A DNA stretch of 64,000 nt from Pseudoxanthomonas sp. CF125 (GCF_900104085.1 NZ_FNLD01000001.1:1408331-1472330), one strand, 5' to 3'; positions 20,851 to 30,077 are shown, counted from the first letter of the stretch. Numbers and translations: made by a program. Notes: generated by a model from the sequence alone, not told the origin.

Positions 20851-22137
20851 ATGCCATCAGGTGATCAAATACCCGAGCACGTCCGCTTGACTCGGCGCCG
20901 TAAGATCGCGCTGCTGGCGTTGGCGGTCGTGGTCCTGTCTGGCGCGGTCGTATTGCGCTGGCTATTGGATCCGGCATGGCTGGTGCCGCGGATACTGTCG
21001 ATGGCCGGCGATGTGCTGGGAATGCGGATCACCGCCGAAGGCGCAAGCGACTACCGCCTGCGCGGCACGCCGCAACTAGTGGCGCGCAATGTCGTGGCCC
21101 GCGACGCGGACGGCGATGCGGTGATCCTTCGCTCCGAACGCATTTTCATTTCGGTGCCGTGGTCCACCTTGCGCGCACGCGGCAGCGACCTGACCGCAAA
21201 CCGACTGGAGCTGGATGCGCCGGTGCTGGACATGGCCGCATTCCAACGCTGGCAGGCCAAACGGCCACCCAGCGACACTCCAATGCCCACACTGTCGCGT
21301 GGAATCGGCATCGTGCGCGGGAAAATCCTGGGCAGCGACTGGAAGGTCGAAGCACTGGATGCCGAGTTGCCGTCGCTAACGCCGGGGCGACCCTTGCGCA
21401 TGCATCTGCGCGGGCGCTATGCAGGCGGCGATCTGCGGGCGCCGGTCGATGTCTATGCAAGTTTGACCAAGCCAGAAGTAGGCGCAGGCGTTGGAGTCGT
21501 AGGCCAGATCACGCTCGAAGGCGCACAGTGGCGACTGCCTTCGCGGATCAATCTGTCGGCGAAACTGCGCGGCAAGCAGGGCATCGGCCTGGACAACGCC
21601 GTACTAAGCGCACAGTCGCGCTATGTCTCCGGGGACGCTTCGCTGCCGTTCGCGTTGGGCCTTGCCGGACCGCTGCTGCTCGGCGACAGGGCCATCACTC
21701 TGCAGCCCGTAGGCGTATCGCTGCGCGGCGGGGACGTGATGCCCACTCTGGACGCCTCGGGCGGTTTTAAATCCGCCGACAAGCTGCACTTGCAACTGGA
21801 CGGCCGCCTCGCTGGTTGGCCTTCGGCTTGGCCGGCACTGCCGCCGCCGCTGGGGCAATCCGCTTCGCCGCTTCCCTTCGCACTGGTTTACAACGGCGCC
21901 AGCGATCTATCGGACATCGCCGCACTGTCGCTGCGACGCGACCAGACAGCCTTCGACGGTCGCTTCCGTTTGTTCGAAGTCATGGACTGGAGTGCGGCCG
22001 GCGCCAAAGGCTCCCTGCTTCCGCCCCTCAGCGGTACGTTGACGACGCCCAGACTGGAGGTATCGGGCGCGGTGCTGGAAGGCGTCGAGCTACAGCTGGA
22101 AGATCCCGCCATTCCCGCGAACCAGGCATCGGAATGA
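20851..22137 (+). CDS. AsmA-like inner-membrane-anchored protein
   Basis: This is a 428-residue protein with one N-terminal membrane helix (about 18-40) preceded by positive charges. A long beta-rich periplasmic region follows, with repeated patterns such as LTANRLELDAPVLDMAAFQRW and GTLTTPRLEVSGAVLEGV. This design matches the AsmA/TamB-type lipid-transfer family in a weak way, and exact family membership is uncertain. The stop overlaps the mutY start by 4 bases (ATGA), implying co-translation. It is not a known partner of MutY elsewhere. Confidence 0.7.
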   Translation: MPSGDQIPEHVRLTRRRKIALLALAVVVLSGAVVLRWLLDPAWLVPRILSMAGDVLGMRITAEGASDYRLRGTPQLVARNVVARDADGDAVILRSERIFISVPWSTLRARGSDLTANRLELDAPVLDMAAFQRWQAKRPPSDTPMPTLSRGIGIVRGKILGSDWKVEALDAELPSLTPGRPLRMHLRGRYAGGDLRAPVDVYASLTKPEVGAGVGVVGQITLEGAQWRLPSRINLSAKLRGKQGIGLDNAVLSAQSRYVSGDASLPFALGLAGPLLLGDRAITLQPVGVSLRGGDVMPTLDASGGFKSADKLHLQLDGRLAGWPSAWPALPPPLGQSASPLPFALVYNGASDLSDIAALSLRRDQTAFDGRFRLFEVMDWSAAGAKGSLLPPLSGTLTTPRLEVSGAVLEGVELQLEDPAIPANQASE

Positions 22138-23204
22138 GCGCCGTTCCAGAGACCTTCGCGCAGCGCTTGCTGGAATGGTTCGATCATTCAGGCCGCCATG
22201 ATTTGCCTTGGCAGCATCCACGCACGCCATACCGCGTATGGCTGGCGGAAATCATGCTGCAGCAGACGCAAGTGAAGACGGTGATGCCGTACTTCGAACG
22301 TTTCGTCGGCGTGTTTCCCACCCTGCCGGACCTGGCCGCGGCATCGCTGGACGAAGTATTGGCGCAATGGTCCGGGCTTGGCTATTACGCCCGCGCGCGC
22401 AACCTGCATGTGGCCGCGCGCCGCTGCGTGGAACTGCACGACGGCGATCTGCCGCGCGATTTCGACGCGCTGGTCGCGCTGCCGGGCATCGGCCGCAGCA
22501 CCGCCGGTGCGATCCTTGCGCAGGCCTGGGGCGATCGCTTCGCGATCTTGGACGGCAACGTCAAGCGCGTGCTCACCCGCTACCACGGCATCGCCGGTTG
22601 GCCGAACGCGCCAGCGGTGGAAAAGCAATTGTGGGCCTTGGCGCAGGCGCACCTTCCGCATTCGCGCATGGCCGATTACACCCAGGCGCAGATGGATTTC
22701 GGCGCCACCCTGTGCACGCGCCAGAACCCGGCCTGCATGCTGTGCGTATTGAGCAGCGATTGCGTCGCGTTGAACGAAGGCCGCGTCGAAGAGCTTCCCA
22801 CTTCCCGTCCCGGCAAGCCGCTGCCCGAACGCACGGCGCTGGTACTGCTGGCGGAGAATGCGGCGGGCGAAATCCTGCTGCAGCGTCGCCCGCCGACCGG
22901 CATCTGGGCTTCGCTCTGGTCGTTGCCGGAGGCGGAAACTCATGAGCAGGCGCGCGTCTGGTTCTCGGCGCATCTGCAGGGCGATTACAATGGCGCCGAG
23001 GCGCTGGCGGAAATTCCGCACACCTTCACCCACTACCGTCTGCGCATGCATCCGCTGCACTGGCGCACGCTCGCTGCGCGCGATGAGGTGCGCGACAATG
23101 ACGATCTGCGCTGGGTGGCGCGCGCCGAGCTGGTCTCGCTGGGACTGCCGGCGCCTATTCGAAAGCTGCTCGGCGGATTGCCCGGCGGCTCGCTCAGCAA
23201 ATAA
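22134..23204 (+). CDS. mutY: MutY, A/G-specific adenine DNA glycosylase
   Basis: Removes adenine mispaired with 8-oxoguanine. The catalytic E39 in EIMLQQTQV, the helix-hairpin-helix [12 protein letters not shown] (116-127) and D140 in LDGNVKR are intact. The [4Fe-4S] cysteines are C194, C201, C204 and C210 (spacing 6-2-5). A C-terminal NUDIX-like domain recognises 8-oxoguanine. Length is 356 residues. It is followed after 11 bases by yggX, the standard mutY-yggX pairing. Confidence 0.97.
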   Translation: MSAVPETFAQRLLEWFDHSGRHDLPWQHPRTPYRVWLAEIMLQQTQVKTVMPYFERFVGVFPTLPDLAAASLDEVLAQWSGLGYYARARNLHVAARRCVELHDGDLPRDFDALVALPGIGRSTAGAILAQAWGDRFAILDGNVKRVLTRYHGIAGWPNAPAVEKQLWALAQAHLPHSRMADYTQAQMDFGATLCTRQNPACMLCVLSSDCVALNEGRVEELPTSRPGKPLPERTALVLLAENAAGEILLQRRPPTGIWASLWSLPEAETHEQARVWFSAHLQGDYNGAEALAEIPHTFTHYRLRMHPLHWRTLAARDEVRDNDDLRWVARAELVSLGLPAPIRKLLGGLPGGSLSK

Positions 23205-23215
23205 GAGGAACGGCG

Positions 23216-23485
23216 ATGCCCAGAACCATTTTCTGCGAATACGAAAAACGCGAGGCCGAGGGCCTGGATTTCGTTCCCTATCCCGGCGAACTGGGCCAGC
23301 GCATCTATGCGCACATCGGCAAGTCTGCCTGGGCAGCAGGGCTGGCGCACCAGACCATGCTGATCAATGAGAACCGCCTATCGCCGCGCGATCCCAAGCA
23401 CCGCGCGTTCCTGGAGGCGGAGTTGGAGAAATTCCTGTTTTCGGGTGATGCGGAAAAGCCTGCGGGGTATGTGCCGGAGGAATAG
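23216..23485 (+). CDS. yggX: YggX, iron-trafficking / oxidative damage protection protein
   Basis: Small 89-residue cytoplasmic protein with the conserved cysteine in [17 protein letters not shown] and the signature [19 protein letters not shown]. It helps protect Fe-S clusters and MutY from oxidation, consistent with its position directly behind mutY. Spacing of 11 bases and matching strand imply one transcript. Confidence 0.96.
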   Translation: MPRTIFCEYEKREAEGLDFVPYPGELGQRIYAHIGKSAWAAGLAHQTMLINENRLSPRDPKHRAFLEAELEKFLFSGDAEKPAGYVPEE

Positions 23486-23575
23486 AACCCTTCTCCCGCC
23501 GGGAGAAGAGCCTGCCCCGTACTTGATACAGGGTGCCCGTAGGGCGGACGCCGCGTAGCAAGCACTCTTGGGGTG

Positions 23576-23631
23576 TGAGGGTACGGCGGAGTCCATGTAG
23601 TACAGACTTACTGGACTCCGCCGTACCCTCA
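23576..23631. repeat. Dispersed palindrome GAGGGTACGGCGGAGTCCA, copy 2
   Basis: Exact 20-base arms at 23576-23595 and 23612-23631 enclose 16 bases. The arms repeat those at 14048-14101. The flanks hold the hairpin CTTCTCCC/GGGAGAAG near 23492-23510 and, after it, a stretch with TTGCACACCCTGCGGGCGCC that recurs near 32.77 kb and, reverse-complemented, near 13.99 kb. These elements fill the 203-base gap between yggX and the lipoprotein gene. Confidence 0.8.
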
Positions 23632-23688
23632 CCCCAACCCCTCTCAGCCTTGCACACCCTGCGGGCGCCGATGGGAGAGGGGCTTGAA

Positions 23689-24138
23689 TCAACTGCTCGC
23701 TGCTTCCCGCTCCACCAGCTGGGCCTCGCGCAGATCCTTCTGCGCCTGTCTGAGCGCTTTCACATCCAGCGGACGAATGGTTTCGATTCTGCAGGGAAGC
23801 CGCATGCTGGGCGCACCGCCTCCGTGCACGTAGACATTGTCGAACCGCGCCGAGACGCTGTTGGCGATGCTGCTCAGGCTGATCGCCGGGGCGAATTCCA
23901 GGTCGTTGCAAGGGCCGTAGAGTTCCAGCAGATAGGCCTGGGTCGGTTTGGTCCAGACCGCCAGCGCGGTGTCGCCCAGCGGGGTCCAGCCGCTGAGATG
24001 GCCCAGGTATTGGAAGTTCTTGACCGGTTCGCCGGCATGGGTCTGGTACAGGGCCAGGGTTTCGGCGTCGGTCATCCGGGTCGTGCTGCAAGCCCCGAGC
24101 GACAGCGTCAGGGCCAGCAATAAGAGCGTGCTTTTCAT
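23689..24138 (-). CDS. Hypothetical lipoprotein (small, DUF6491-like)
   Basis: From the ATG at 24138 the protein is 149 residues, with a lipobox ending in LGAC (lipidated Cys17). It continues TTRMTDAETLALYQTHAGEP and a beta-rich core containing NFQYLGHLSGWTPLGDTALAVWT and a conserved Cys in YGPCNDLEF. The pattern resembles small outer-membrane lipoproteins of unknown function in Xanthomonadales. Function is unknown. It has no same-strand neighbour close enough for an operon. Confidence 0.7.
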   Translation of the reverse strand: MKSTLLLLALTLSLGACSTTRMTDAETLALYQTHAGEPVKNFQYLGHLSGWTPLGDTALAVWTKPTQAYLLELYGPCNDLEFAPAISLSSIANSVSARFDNVYVHGGGAPSMRLPCRIETIRPLDVKALRQAQKDLREAQLVEREAASS

Positions 24139-24300
24139 GCTTTGCTCCGCGTTGTGGAGGGAATTTGCATCAATAATGCGCTCACCCGGTTGAAGCAAAA
24201 CCCACCACTCCATCGCATGTTCAGCGCACAGGCGGCTTGCCGCGCGGGCCCCGTCCCCGTATCATGCCGCCCCTCACTTCGGCTTGGCCGCGGGTGCAGC

Positions 24301-24376
24301 GGCCGGGTAGCTCAGTCGGTAGAGCAAGGGATTGAAAATCCCTGTGTCGGGGGTTCGATTCCCTCCCCGGCCACCA
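24301..24376 (+). tRNA. tRNA-Phe (anticodon GAA)
   Basis: A complete 76-base cloverleaf. The acceptor GGCCGGG pairs with CCCGGCC, the D-loop sequence is AGCTCAGTCGGTAGAGC, and the anticodon stem GGGAT/ATCCC surrounds a loop with GAA. GGTTCGATTCC forms the T-loop, and CCA is encoded at 24374-24376. No clear terminator follows. Confidence 0.97.
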
Positions 24377-24597
24377 TTTTGGTGGACCAAAATTGATAGT
24401 TATCGAAGGGTTTCCAGCGATGGGAGCCCTTCTTTGTTTTTGGGCTCCGGCAGGCTGTGTCCGACGCATACCAGGCGGTATTTGGGCTGCGAACCACATC
24501 TCCAATAGCTCGGACCACGCATGGCCTTGCCGTCATGCGCGTACGCCATCCGGGACCAACTCCTTCAATCCATACAGAACGGCTGGATGCGCAGCGG

Positions 24598-24640
24598 TTG
24601 AAATACGATTCGTTCTCAATAGATAATGATTCTCATTATC
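24598..24640 (+). promoter_or_regulatory. Sigma-70 promoter overlapped by a Fur box
   Basis: TTGAAA (24598-24603) and GATAAT (24622-24627) are 18 bases apart, as in a strong sigma-70 promoter. The 19-base Fur box GATAATGATTCTCATTATC covers 24622-24640, matching 17 of 19 consensus positions and exactly palindromic over 8-base arms. The repressor would sit on the -10 element and the transcription start, so iron-bound Fur should block initiation at the receptor gene just downstream. Confidence 0.85.
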
Positions 24641-24664
24641 TTAATCCTCCTCTCCGGAATATCC

Positions 24665-26875
24665 ATGCGGCCCGCTCCCATCCAGACCCTTCCATCGCCT
24701 TCCTACCCCGTTGCCGCCTTGCGGCGAGCTTTGTTGTCTCGGTGCATGGCGGTTGCCTTATTCGCACCGACAACCGTCCTTGCCCAGGACATGCCAGGAA
24801 CCGCCGACGCCAAGACCTTGGACGCCGTGGAAGTCCAGGGAGAAGCGAATGAGGGCTATGTCGCCGGGCACAGCGGCGTCATGAAGACGGATGCGCCGCT
24901 CAACGAAATCCCGCAATCGATCACGGTCATCAGCAAGGAGCAGATCCGCGACCAGAACGCGCAGACCATGCAGGAAGTGCTGCGCTACACCGCCGGCGTG
25001 CGTTCGGAGATGTATGGGCTGGACAACCGCGGCGACTGGTTCACCCTGCGCGGCGGCAGCGAAGGCTCGGTACTGCTCGACGGCCTGCGCGTGCCGCTCA
25101 CCGGCTGGTACGGCGTGGTGCGCAACGAACCCTACGCCTTCGAGCGCATCGAAGTGCTGCGCGGCCCAGCCTCGGTGATCGCGGGGCAGAACGGCCCCGG
25201 CGGCGTGGTCAATCTGGTGTCCAAACGGCCGCAGGAAACGGCGCAGCGCGAGATCAGCGTGCAGGTGGGCAACGACAGCCACAAGCAGATCGCCCTGGAT
25301 CTCACCGGTCCTTTGAACAACGACGGCACGCTGCTGTACCGTCTGGTCGCGCTGGGCAAAGACAGCGGCACCCAGGTCGACCACGCCGACGACAAGCGCA
25401 CCTTCATCGCCCCGTCGCTGACCTGGAAACCCAACGCCGACACCACACTCACGGCCTATGCCGAATACCAGAAGGACGAGACCGGCAACACCAACGCCTT
25501 CTTTCCCATCGCAGGCACGCTCACGTCGGCGCCTAACGGCAAGATCCCGTACGACACTTTCATCAGCGAGCCCGACTGGGATTACTACGGCGGCACCCGC
25601 AAGCGCGCCGGCTACGAGTTCGAGCAGAAGCTGGGCGACAACTGGACTCTGCGCCATCATCTGCGCCACGACGACATCGACGGCAAGATGCGCACCATGT
25701 ACGCGGCCTGGTGGGAAGGCTTCGTCGATACCACCGGCGCACCGGATCCGGATGGCACTTACCTGAATCGCCTGTGGTATTTCACCGACGACACCGCACG
25801 CATCAACAACGCGGATCTGCTGTTCGAAGGAAAACTGGCGTTCGGCCGCACCCAGCACACTTTGCTGTTCGGCGTGGATGCCATGAACTCGCGCATGCGC
25901 CAGGTTTCCTGGGGCGACTACTACGCCACGCCCTTGGATGTTTACAACCCGGTCTACGGTACCTTCCCGCTGCCTGCATACACCGACACGCCGGCCACCG
26001 ACACTTTGACGCGGGTCCGCAACGTCGGCTTTCTAGTCCAGGATCAGATCAAGTTCGACGATCGCTGGGTACTGGTGGCCGGATTGCGCCATGACCGGGC
26101 CAAGACCGATACCCTGGTCACTTACGAAGGCGAGCAAACTCCTTCGCGTACCGAAGATTCGGCGACCAGCAAAAACCTGGGCCTGGTCTACCTTGCCGAC
26201 GGCGGCTGGTCGCCTTACGTGAGCTATTCCGAATCGTTCGAGCCTGTGGCCGGCACCGACTTCTCCGGCAACGCGTTCAAGCCGAAACGCGGCAAACAGG
26301 CCGAGGCCGGCGTGAAGTGGTCGCCGGAGGACGGTCGCATCACCGCCGCCGCCGCGATCTATCAGTTGAAAGAAAAGAACCGACTCAGCGCCGATCCCGC
26401 ACACGCTAACGAATCCGTCCAGCGCGGCGAAGTCACCGTGAAAGGAGTTGAACTGGAAGTAGCGGCCAACCTGACCGCCTGGGATTTGATCGCCAACTAC
26501 ACCTACATGGACGCGCGCCAGACCAGTGTCGGGGAGGATTCTCTCGCCTATCTGGACAAGCAGTTGAGCGGCATCCCGAAGCACTCGGCCGCAGTGTGGG
26601 CGCTACACAAGTTCGACGGCTACGGCCTGCAAGGACTGAAGGCCGGCGCCGGCGTGCGCTACGTGGGCAAGACCAGCGATGGCATCGACGTGACCACCAC
26701 CCCTTCGAGCACGCTGCTGGATCTTATGCTCTCCTACGAAACCGGCCCGTGGCGACTGGCGTTGAACGTCGCCAATGCGACCGACAAAACCTATATCGCC
26801 ACCTGCCTGGATCGCGGCGATTGCTGGTTCGGCACCAAGCGCAAGGCGATCATGACGATCGGATACCGCTGGTGA
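24665..26875 (+). CDS. TonB-dependent siderophore receptor (Fur-regulated)
   Basis: A 736-residue receptor starting at ATG 24665. The alternative ATG at 24626 lies inside the Fur box, ahead of the likely transcription start, and can be excluded. A signal peptide covers about 1-43. Plug motifs NEIPQSITVISKEQIRDQ and VLRYTAGVRSEMYGLDNRGDW are typical of ferric-siderophore receptors. The barrel closes with the aromatic RW. The unit is followed after 38 bases by a PepSY protein, so uptake and reduction genes share a transcript. Substrate is probably a hydroxamate- or catecholate-type siderophore, not determinable from sequence. Confidence 0.93.
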   Translation: MRPAPIQTLPSPSYPVAALRRALLSRCMAVALFAPTTVLAQDMPGTADAKTLDAVEVQGEANEGYVAGHSGVMKTDAPLNEIPQSITVISKEQIRDQNAQTMQEVLRYTAGVRSEMYGLDNRGDWFTLRGGSEGSVLLDGLRVPLTGWYGVVRNEPYAFERIEVLRGPASVIAGQNGPGGVVNLVSKRPQETAQREISVQVGNDSHKQIALDLTGPLNNDGTLLYRLVALGKDSGTQVDHADDKRTFIAPSLTWKPNADTTLTAYAEYQKDETGNTNAFFPIAGTLTSAPNGKIPYDTFISEPDWDYYGGTRKRAGYEFEQKLGDNWTLRHHLRHDDIDGKMRTMYAAWWEGFVDTTGAPDPDGTYLNRLWYFTDDTARINNADLLFEGKLAFGRTQHTLLFGVDAMNSRMRQVSWGDYYATPLDVYNPVYGTFPLPAYTDTPATDTLTRVRNVGFLVQDQIKFDDRWVLVAGLRHDRAKTDTLVTYEGEQTPSRTEDSATSKNLGLVYLADGGWSPYVSYSESFEPVAGTDFSGNAFKPKRGKQAEAGVKWSPEDGRITAAAAIYQLKEKNRLSADPAHANESVQRGEVTVKGVELEVAANLTAWDLIANYTYMDARQTSVGEDSLAYLDKQLSGIPKHSAAVWALHKFDGYGLQGLKAGAGVRYVGKTSDGIDVTTTPSSTLLDLMLSYETGPWRLALNVANATDKTYIATCLDRGDCWFGTKRKAIMTIGYRW

Positions 26876-26913
26876 ACCGCGTGCCGTTCGTGTCGCAAGG
26901 CTGAGGAAAACGG

Positions 26914-28134
26914 ATGCGCCAGTCCTTCGTCCTACTGCATCGCTGGTTCGGCCTGTTCATCGCCGTCTTCCTGTTCGTATCGGGATTGACCGGTGCGGTC
27001 ATCTCCTGGGACCACGAGTTGGACGAGTGGCTCAATCCCCAGTTCTATCACGCCTCCAGCACGGGCCAGCCGCAATCCACGCTCGCCTTGGCGGCGCAGG
27101 TGGAAGCGGCCGATCCGCGCATACGCGTGACCTATGCGCCTTTGGCGGTGGAACCCGGACATGCGCTCAACCTGTCCGTCGAACCGCGCGTCGACCCCGC
27201 CAGCGGCCAGTTGTACGACGTCGACTACAACGAGGTCGCACTCGATCCGGCAAGCGGCAAGATCCAGGGCAAGCGCATGTGGGGAGCGGTGTCCCTGTCG
27301 CGCGAAAACCTGCTGCCGTTCCTGTACAAACTGCACTACAGCATGCATATCCCCGACGGCTGGGGCATGGAGATCGGCGTGCTGTTCATGGGCATCGTCG
27401 GCATCGTCTGGGCAATCGACAGCGGCATCGCGCTGTGGCTTTCGTTCCCCAACCTGCGCGCCTGGCGCAAATCGTTCGCCTTCCGCTGGCGCGAGCGCGG
27501 CTACAAACTCAACTTCGATCTGCATCGCTCCGGCGGCGTATGGGTATGGCTGTTGTTGCTGACGCTGGCGATCACCTCTGTGTCGATGAACCTGGGGCAG
27601 CAGGTGATGCGGCCGCTGGTGTCGATGTTCTCGACGTTGACGCCCTCGCCTTTCGATACGCGCGCTCCCGCCCCGCTGGAGAAACCGATAGAGCCCTCCA
27701 TCACCCGCGAGCGCAGCGTAGAACTTGGCATCGCCGCCGGCCGCATGCGCGGCTGGCAGGCGCCGGCCGGTGCGGTGTTCTATTCGTCCATGTACGGCGT
27801 GTACGGCGTCGGCTTCTTCGCGCCGGGGCAGGATCATGGCGATGGCGGACTCGGTAATCCCTGGCTCTACTTCGACGCGAACACCGGGCAACCGGCAGGC
27901 GCGGAGGTACCGGGCACCGGTTCGGCCGGCGACATCTTCATGCAGGCGCAGTTCCCGCTGCATTCGGGCCGGATCATTGGAATACCTGGCCGGATATTGG
28001 TTTCGCTGATGGGTCTTCTGGTGGCCATGCTGTCGCTGACCGGCGTACTCATCTGGGCGAAAAAACGGGCGGCGCGGGTTCGTTCATCAACGGTGCGCAA
28101 AGCGCGTCCGTCGCAGCTGGCCAGCGATATCTAG
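26914..28134 (+). CDS. PepSY-associated inner-membrane protein, probable ferric-siderophore reductase
   Basis: A 406-residue protein of the PepSY-TM family (PiuB/FpvG-like). The membrane segments are at about 12-31, 150-175, 210-230 and 360-385. The first helix has the family opening LLHRWFGLFIAVFLFVSGLTG with a conserved His (H10), and a further HYSMHIPDG motif lies near residue 145. Such proteins reduce Fe3+-siderophore complexes at the inner membrane so iron can be released. It follows the Fur-controlled receptor, which fits the role. No ABC permease is adjacent. Confidence 0.85.
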   Translation: MRQSFVLLHRWFGLFIAVFLFVSGLTGAVISWDHELDEWLNPQFYHASSTGQPQSTLALAAQVEAADPRIRVTYAPLAVEPGHALNLSVEPRVDPASGQLYDVDYNEVALDPASGKIQGKRMWGAVSLSRENLLPFLYKLHYSMHIPDGWGMEIGVLFMGIVGIVWAIDSGIALWLSFPNLRAWRKSFAFRWRERGYKLNFDLHRSGGVWVWLLLLTLAITSVSMNLGQQVMRPLVSMFSTLTPSPFDTRAPAPLEKPIEPSITRERSVELGIAAGRMRGWQAPAGAVFYSSMYGVYGVGFFAPGQDHGDGGLGNPWLYFDANTGQPAGAEVPGTGSAGDIFMQAQFPLHSGRIIGIPGRILVSLMGLLVAMLSLTGVLIWAKKRAARVRSSTVRKARPSQLASDI

Positions 28135-28358
28135 ACGCGTTGCGCTGTCGGTCGATCCCGAGCTATCGCCAGGGGGATTTTCGCGCGCAGTCAGACTTTT
28201 CCTACCCAATGCCGCGCCCTCGCCCGACTGCGGTACGTTTGCGGCATGGGCATTCTGTGCCGGCGATGGAATCGCCGTTACGCACAAGGAACAGAGTGCC
28301 GCGTTCAACCCGCAGCCGAAGCCGCCATGCTTTGCTGGAACCGACCGGATACCTGGCC

Positions 28359-28571
28359 ATGACCCGTTCCCTGCTGATGCTCCGCCCTTCCTATGAAGGC
28401 TGGAAACTGATGGACGACGGCAAGCCCGTCTTCTGGTTCCCCGAAAAGTCGGCCGCCCTGGCGGTCGCCAACACCATCGCCGAGGCCCGGCATACCTTCT
28501 CCAACAGGCCCACCGGCGTGGAAGTGGAGAGCGAAGGGAAGCCACCCGAGCGGGTCAGCACCTACGGCTAA
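28359..28571 (+). CDS. Small hypothetical protein
   Basis: A 70-residue protein starting at ATG 28359: MTRSLLMLRPSYEGWKLMDD, then a helix AALAVANTIAEARHTFSNRP and a charged end. Composition and one-strand-plus-helix pattern resemble small single-domain proteins like the DUF2188 group, but I cannot assign a family. A longer in-frame start is open upstream; that Arg-rich part looks non-coding. About 220 bases between the PepSY gene and this one show no other gene. Confidence 0.55.
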   Translation: MTRSLLMLRPSYEGWKLMDDGKPVFWFPEKSAALAVANTIAEARHTFSNRPTGVEVESEGKPPERVSTYG

Positions 28572-28739
28572 GCCGCCGGATAGACCCCCGGGCAAGGCGT
28601 GACGACGCAACCTTACGAAAAAACGATCCCAATCAACCGCTTGAGCTATCCCGGAAGTCGCGGATCCGGCCAACAACAACTTTACACATCGCGTGTTGCG
28701 GGCAACTTAAGCTGTGCTTCCGATTGCGGAGCCTGTCGC

Positions 28740-29276
28740 ATGCGTAGCCTGACCGCCGTGCTGTTGCTGCTGGCCTGCGTCGCCCCCGGCGCCCAGGCCG
28801 CCAACCCCGTCACCTCGGTGCCTGCACTGGATATCTCGCGCTATGCGGGCCAGTGGTATGAAATCGCCCACTTGCCGATGTCCTTCCAGGACAAGTGCAC
28901 AGGGGACATCACCGCCGCCTATACCCTGCGCGAAGACGAGCTGATCGGCGTCCGTAACGCCTGCCGCAACGCCGATGGGGAAACGAGCGTCGCCGAAGGC
29001 CTGGCGCGGTTGGTGGAAGGCCACCCTGGACGGCTGGAGGTGCGCTTCGCTCCCAACTGGTTGTCCTGGCTGCCTTTCGTCTGGGCCGATTACTGGGTCA
29101 TAGACCTGGACCCCGGCTATACCTGGGCCGTGGTGGGCGAGCCGGACCGCGACTATCTGTGGATATTGTCGCGGGAGCCGGCCATGGACCGCGATCTGTT
29201 CGAACAGATCAAGGCCCGCGCCGCTGCCATGGGCTACGACCTGGGCCCGCTGATCATGGCCGCGCCATTGCGGTAG
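28740..29276 (+). CDS. Outer-membrane/periplasmic lipocalin (Blc-like)
   Basis: A 178-residue protein with a cleavable signal (about 1-20, AQA|A) rather than the lipobox of E. coli Blc. The lipocalin signature GQWYEIAHLPMSFQDKC is at 37-53. The paired cysteines CTGDITAAYT and ACRNADGE, and the beta-barrel end motif YLWILSREPAMDRDLF, are present. It binds lipids or other hydrophobic ligands in the periplasm, with a likely role in envelope stress. It stands alone upstream of another envelope protein gene. Confidence 0.88.
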   Translation: MRSLTAVLLLLACVAPGAQAANPVTSVPALDISRYAGQWYEIAHLPMSFQDKCTGDITAAYTLREDELIGVRNACRNADGETSVAEGLARLVEGHPGRLEVRFAPNWLSWLPFVWADYWVIDLDPGYTWAVVGEPDRDYLWILSREPAMDRDLFEQIKARAAAMGYDLGPLIMAAPLR

Positions 29277-29330
29277 AGGTTCACCCCATACGCCGTAGTA
29301 TCCTTGCCCATCGCTGATCGGAGGATGGGC

Positions 29331-29807
29331 ATGAAGGCTGTCGCGCGTTGGGTTTGTCTGCTGTCGATTTCGGTTTTCCTGGCCGCGTGCGGCGGCGGTC
29401 TGGTGCGGCGCGTTTCAGAGCCGGCCGCCAGCATCCAGCAGCTGACCGTCAATGCCGACGGCAGCTGGTCGCTTGATCTGCGTCTGCAGAACTACAGCAG
29501 CATCCCCATGCGCTTCGACAGCGCCGATCTTGCCATCACCGTCGGCGACCAGAGCGCCGGCAGTTTGCGGGCCACGCCGGGCATTTCCATCGGACCCGAA
29601 TCGGCCGACGTGGTCACCCTACCCTTCAAGCCGACCGCGGAAGCGCGCATGGCGGTGGCCGATGCCCTGGCCGGCCGGCATTCGCTGGGCTACACCCTGA
29701 AAGGCAAGCTGCAGGCAGTGCCGGACGAGAAAAAGTCCCGCTCCTTCGACATCGATTCGCGCAATACGCTCAATCCGGTGCCGGGCCTGGACGGCGTGTT
29801 GCGCTGA
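29331..29807 (+). CDS. LEA14-like lipoprotein
   Basis: GGAGG at 29320-29324, spaced 6 bases, supports the ATG at 29331, giving 158 residues. A hydrophobic segment ends in the lipobox LAAC (lipidated Cys20). The body holds one beta-sandwich domain of the LEA14/water-stress (WHy) type, with the pattern SLDLRLQNYSSIPMRFDSADL followed by a repeated strand set. Such domains occur in many periplasmic lipoproteins. Precise function is unknown. Confidence 0.75.
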   Translation: MKAVARWVCLLSISVFLAACGGGLVRRVSEPAASIQQLTVNADGSWSLDLRLQNYSSIPMRFDSADLAITVGDQSAGSLRATPGISIGPESADVVTLPFKPTAEARMAVADALAGRHSLGYTLKGKLQAVPDEKKSRSFDIDSRNTLNPVPGLDGVLR

Positions 29808-29811
29808 CTTG

Positions 29812-30075
29812 TGGAATCGGGAATCGGGAATCGGGAAGGATTTGCTTTGCCCCCTTTGGAAAAGGGGGCTACGGGGGATTTGCTCTTGATCTTCTTGCTT
29901 TAAGACGAGCAACAGCAAAAGCAAAAACAAATCCCCCTCAATCCCCCTTTTTCAAAGGGGGAGGCGAAAGCGGAATGCTTGACTCCCGACTCCCGACTCC
30001 CGACTCCCGACTCCCGACTCCCGATTCCCGACAACCCATTCCCGATTCCCGACAACCCATTCCCCATTCCCGAGC
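29812..30075. repeat. Nested inverted repeat with heptamer arrays (composite, MITE-like)
   Basis: The whole gap between the lipoprotein gene and the acyl-CoA dehydrogenase is repeat. On the left are three GGGAATC-type units (29813-29836). Then comes a 32-base arm (29850-29881: runs of C5, G5 and G5) matched by an arm at 29929-29961. On the right are six GACTCCC heptamers (29981-30022), a GATTCCC and related units up to about 30070. Left and right arrays are reverse complements of one another, so the block is palindromic overall. The heptamers end just before the next start codon. A smaller relative lies at 39745-39833. Confidence 0.85.
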
Positions 30076-30077
30076 CT

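Noticed and set aside
24301-24376. tRNA-Phe as an attachment site of an integrated element
   Set aside because: No integrase gene and no duplicate of the tRNA 3' end are visible nearby.
24626-24664. The ATG at 24626 as the start of the siderophore receptor
   Set aside because: It lies in the Fur box and over the -10 element, upstream of the likely transcription start.
29981-30070. A CRISPR array
   Set aside because: The units are 7-base tandem copies without spacers.
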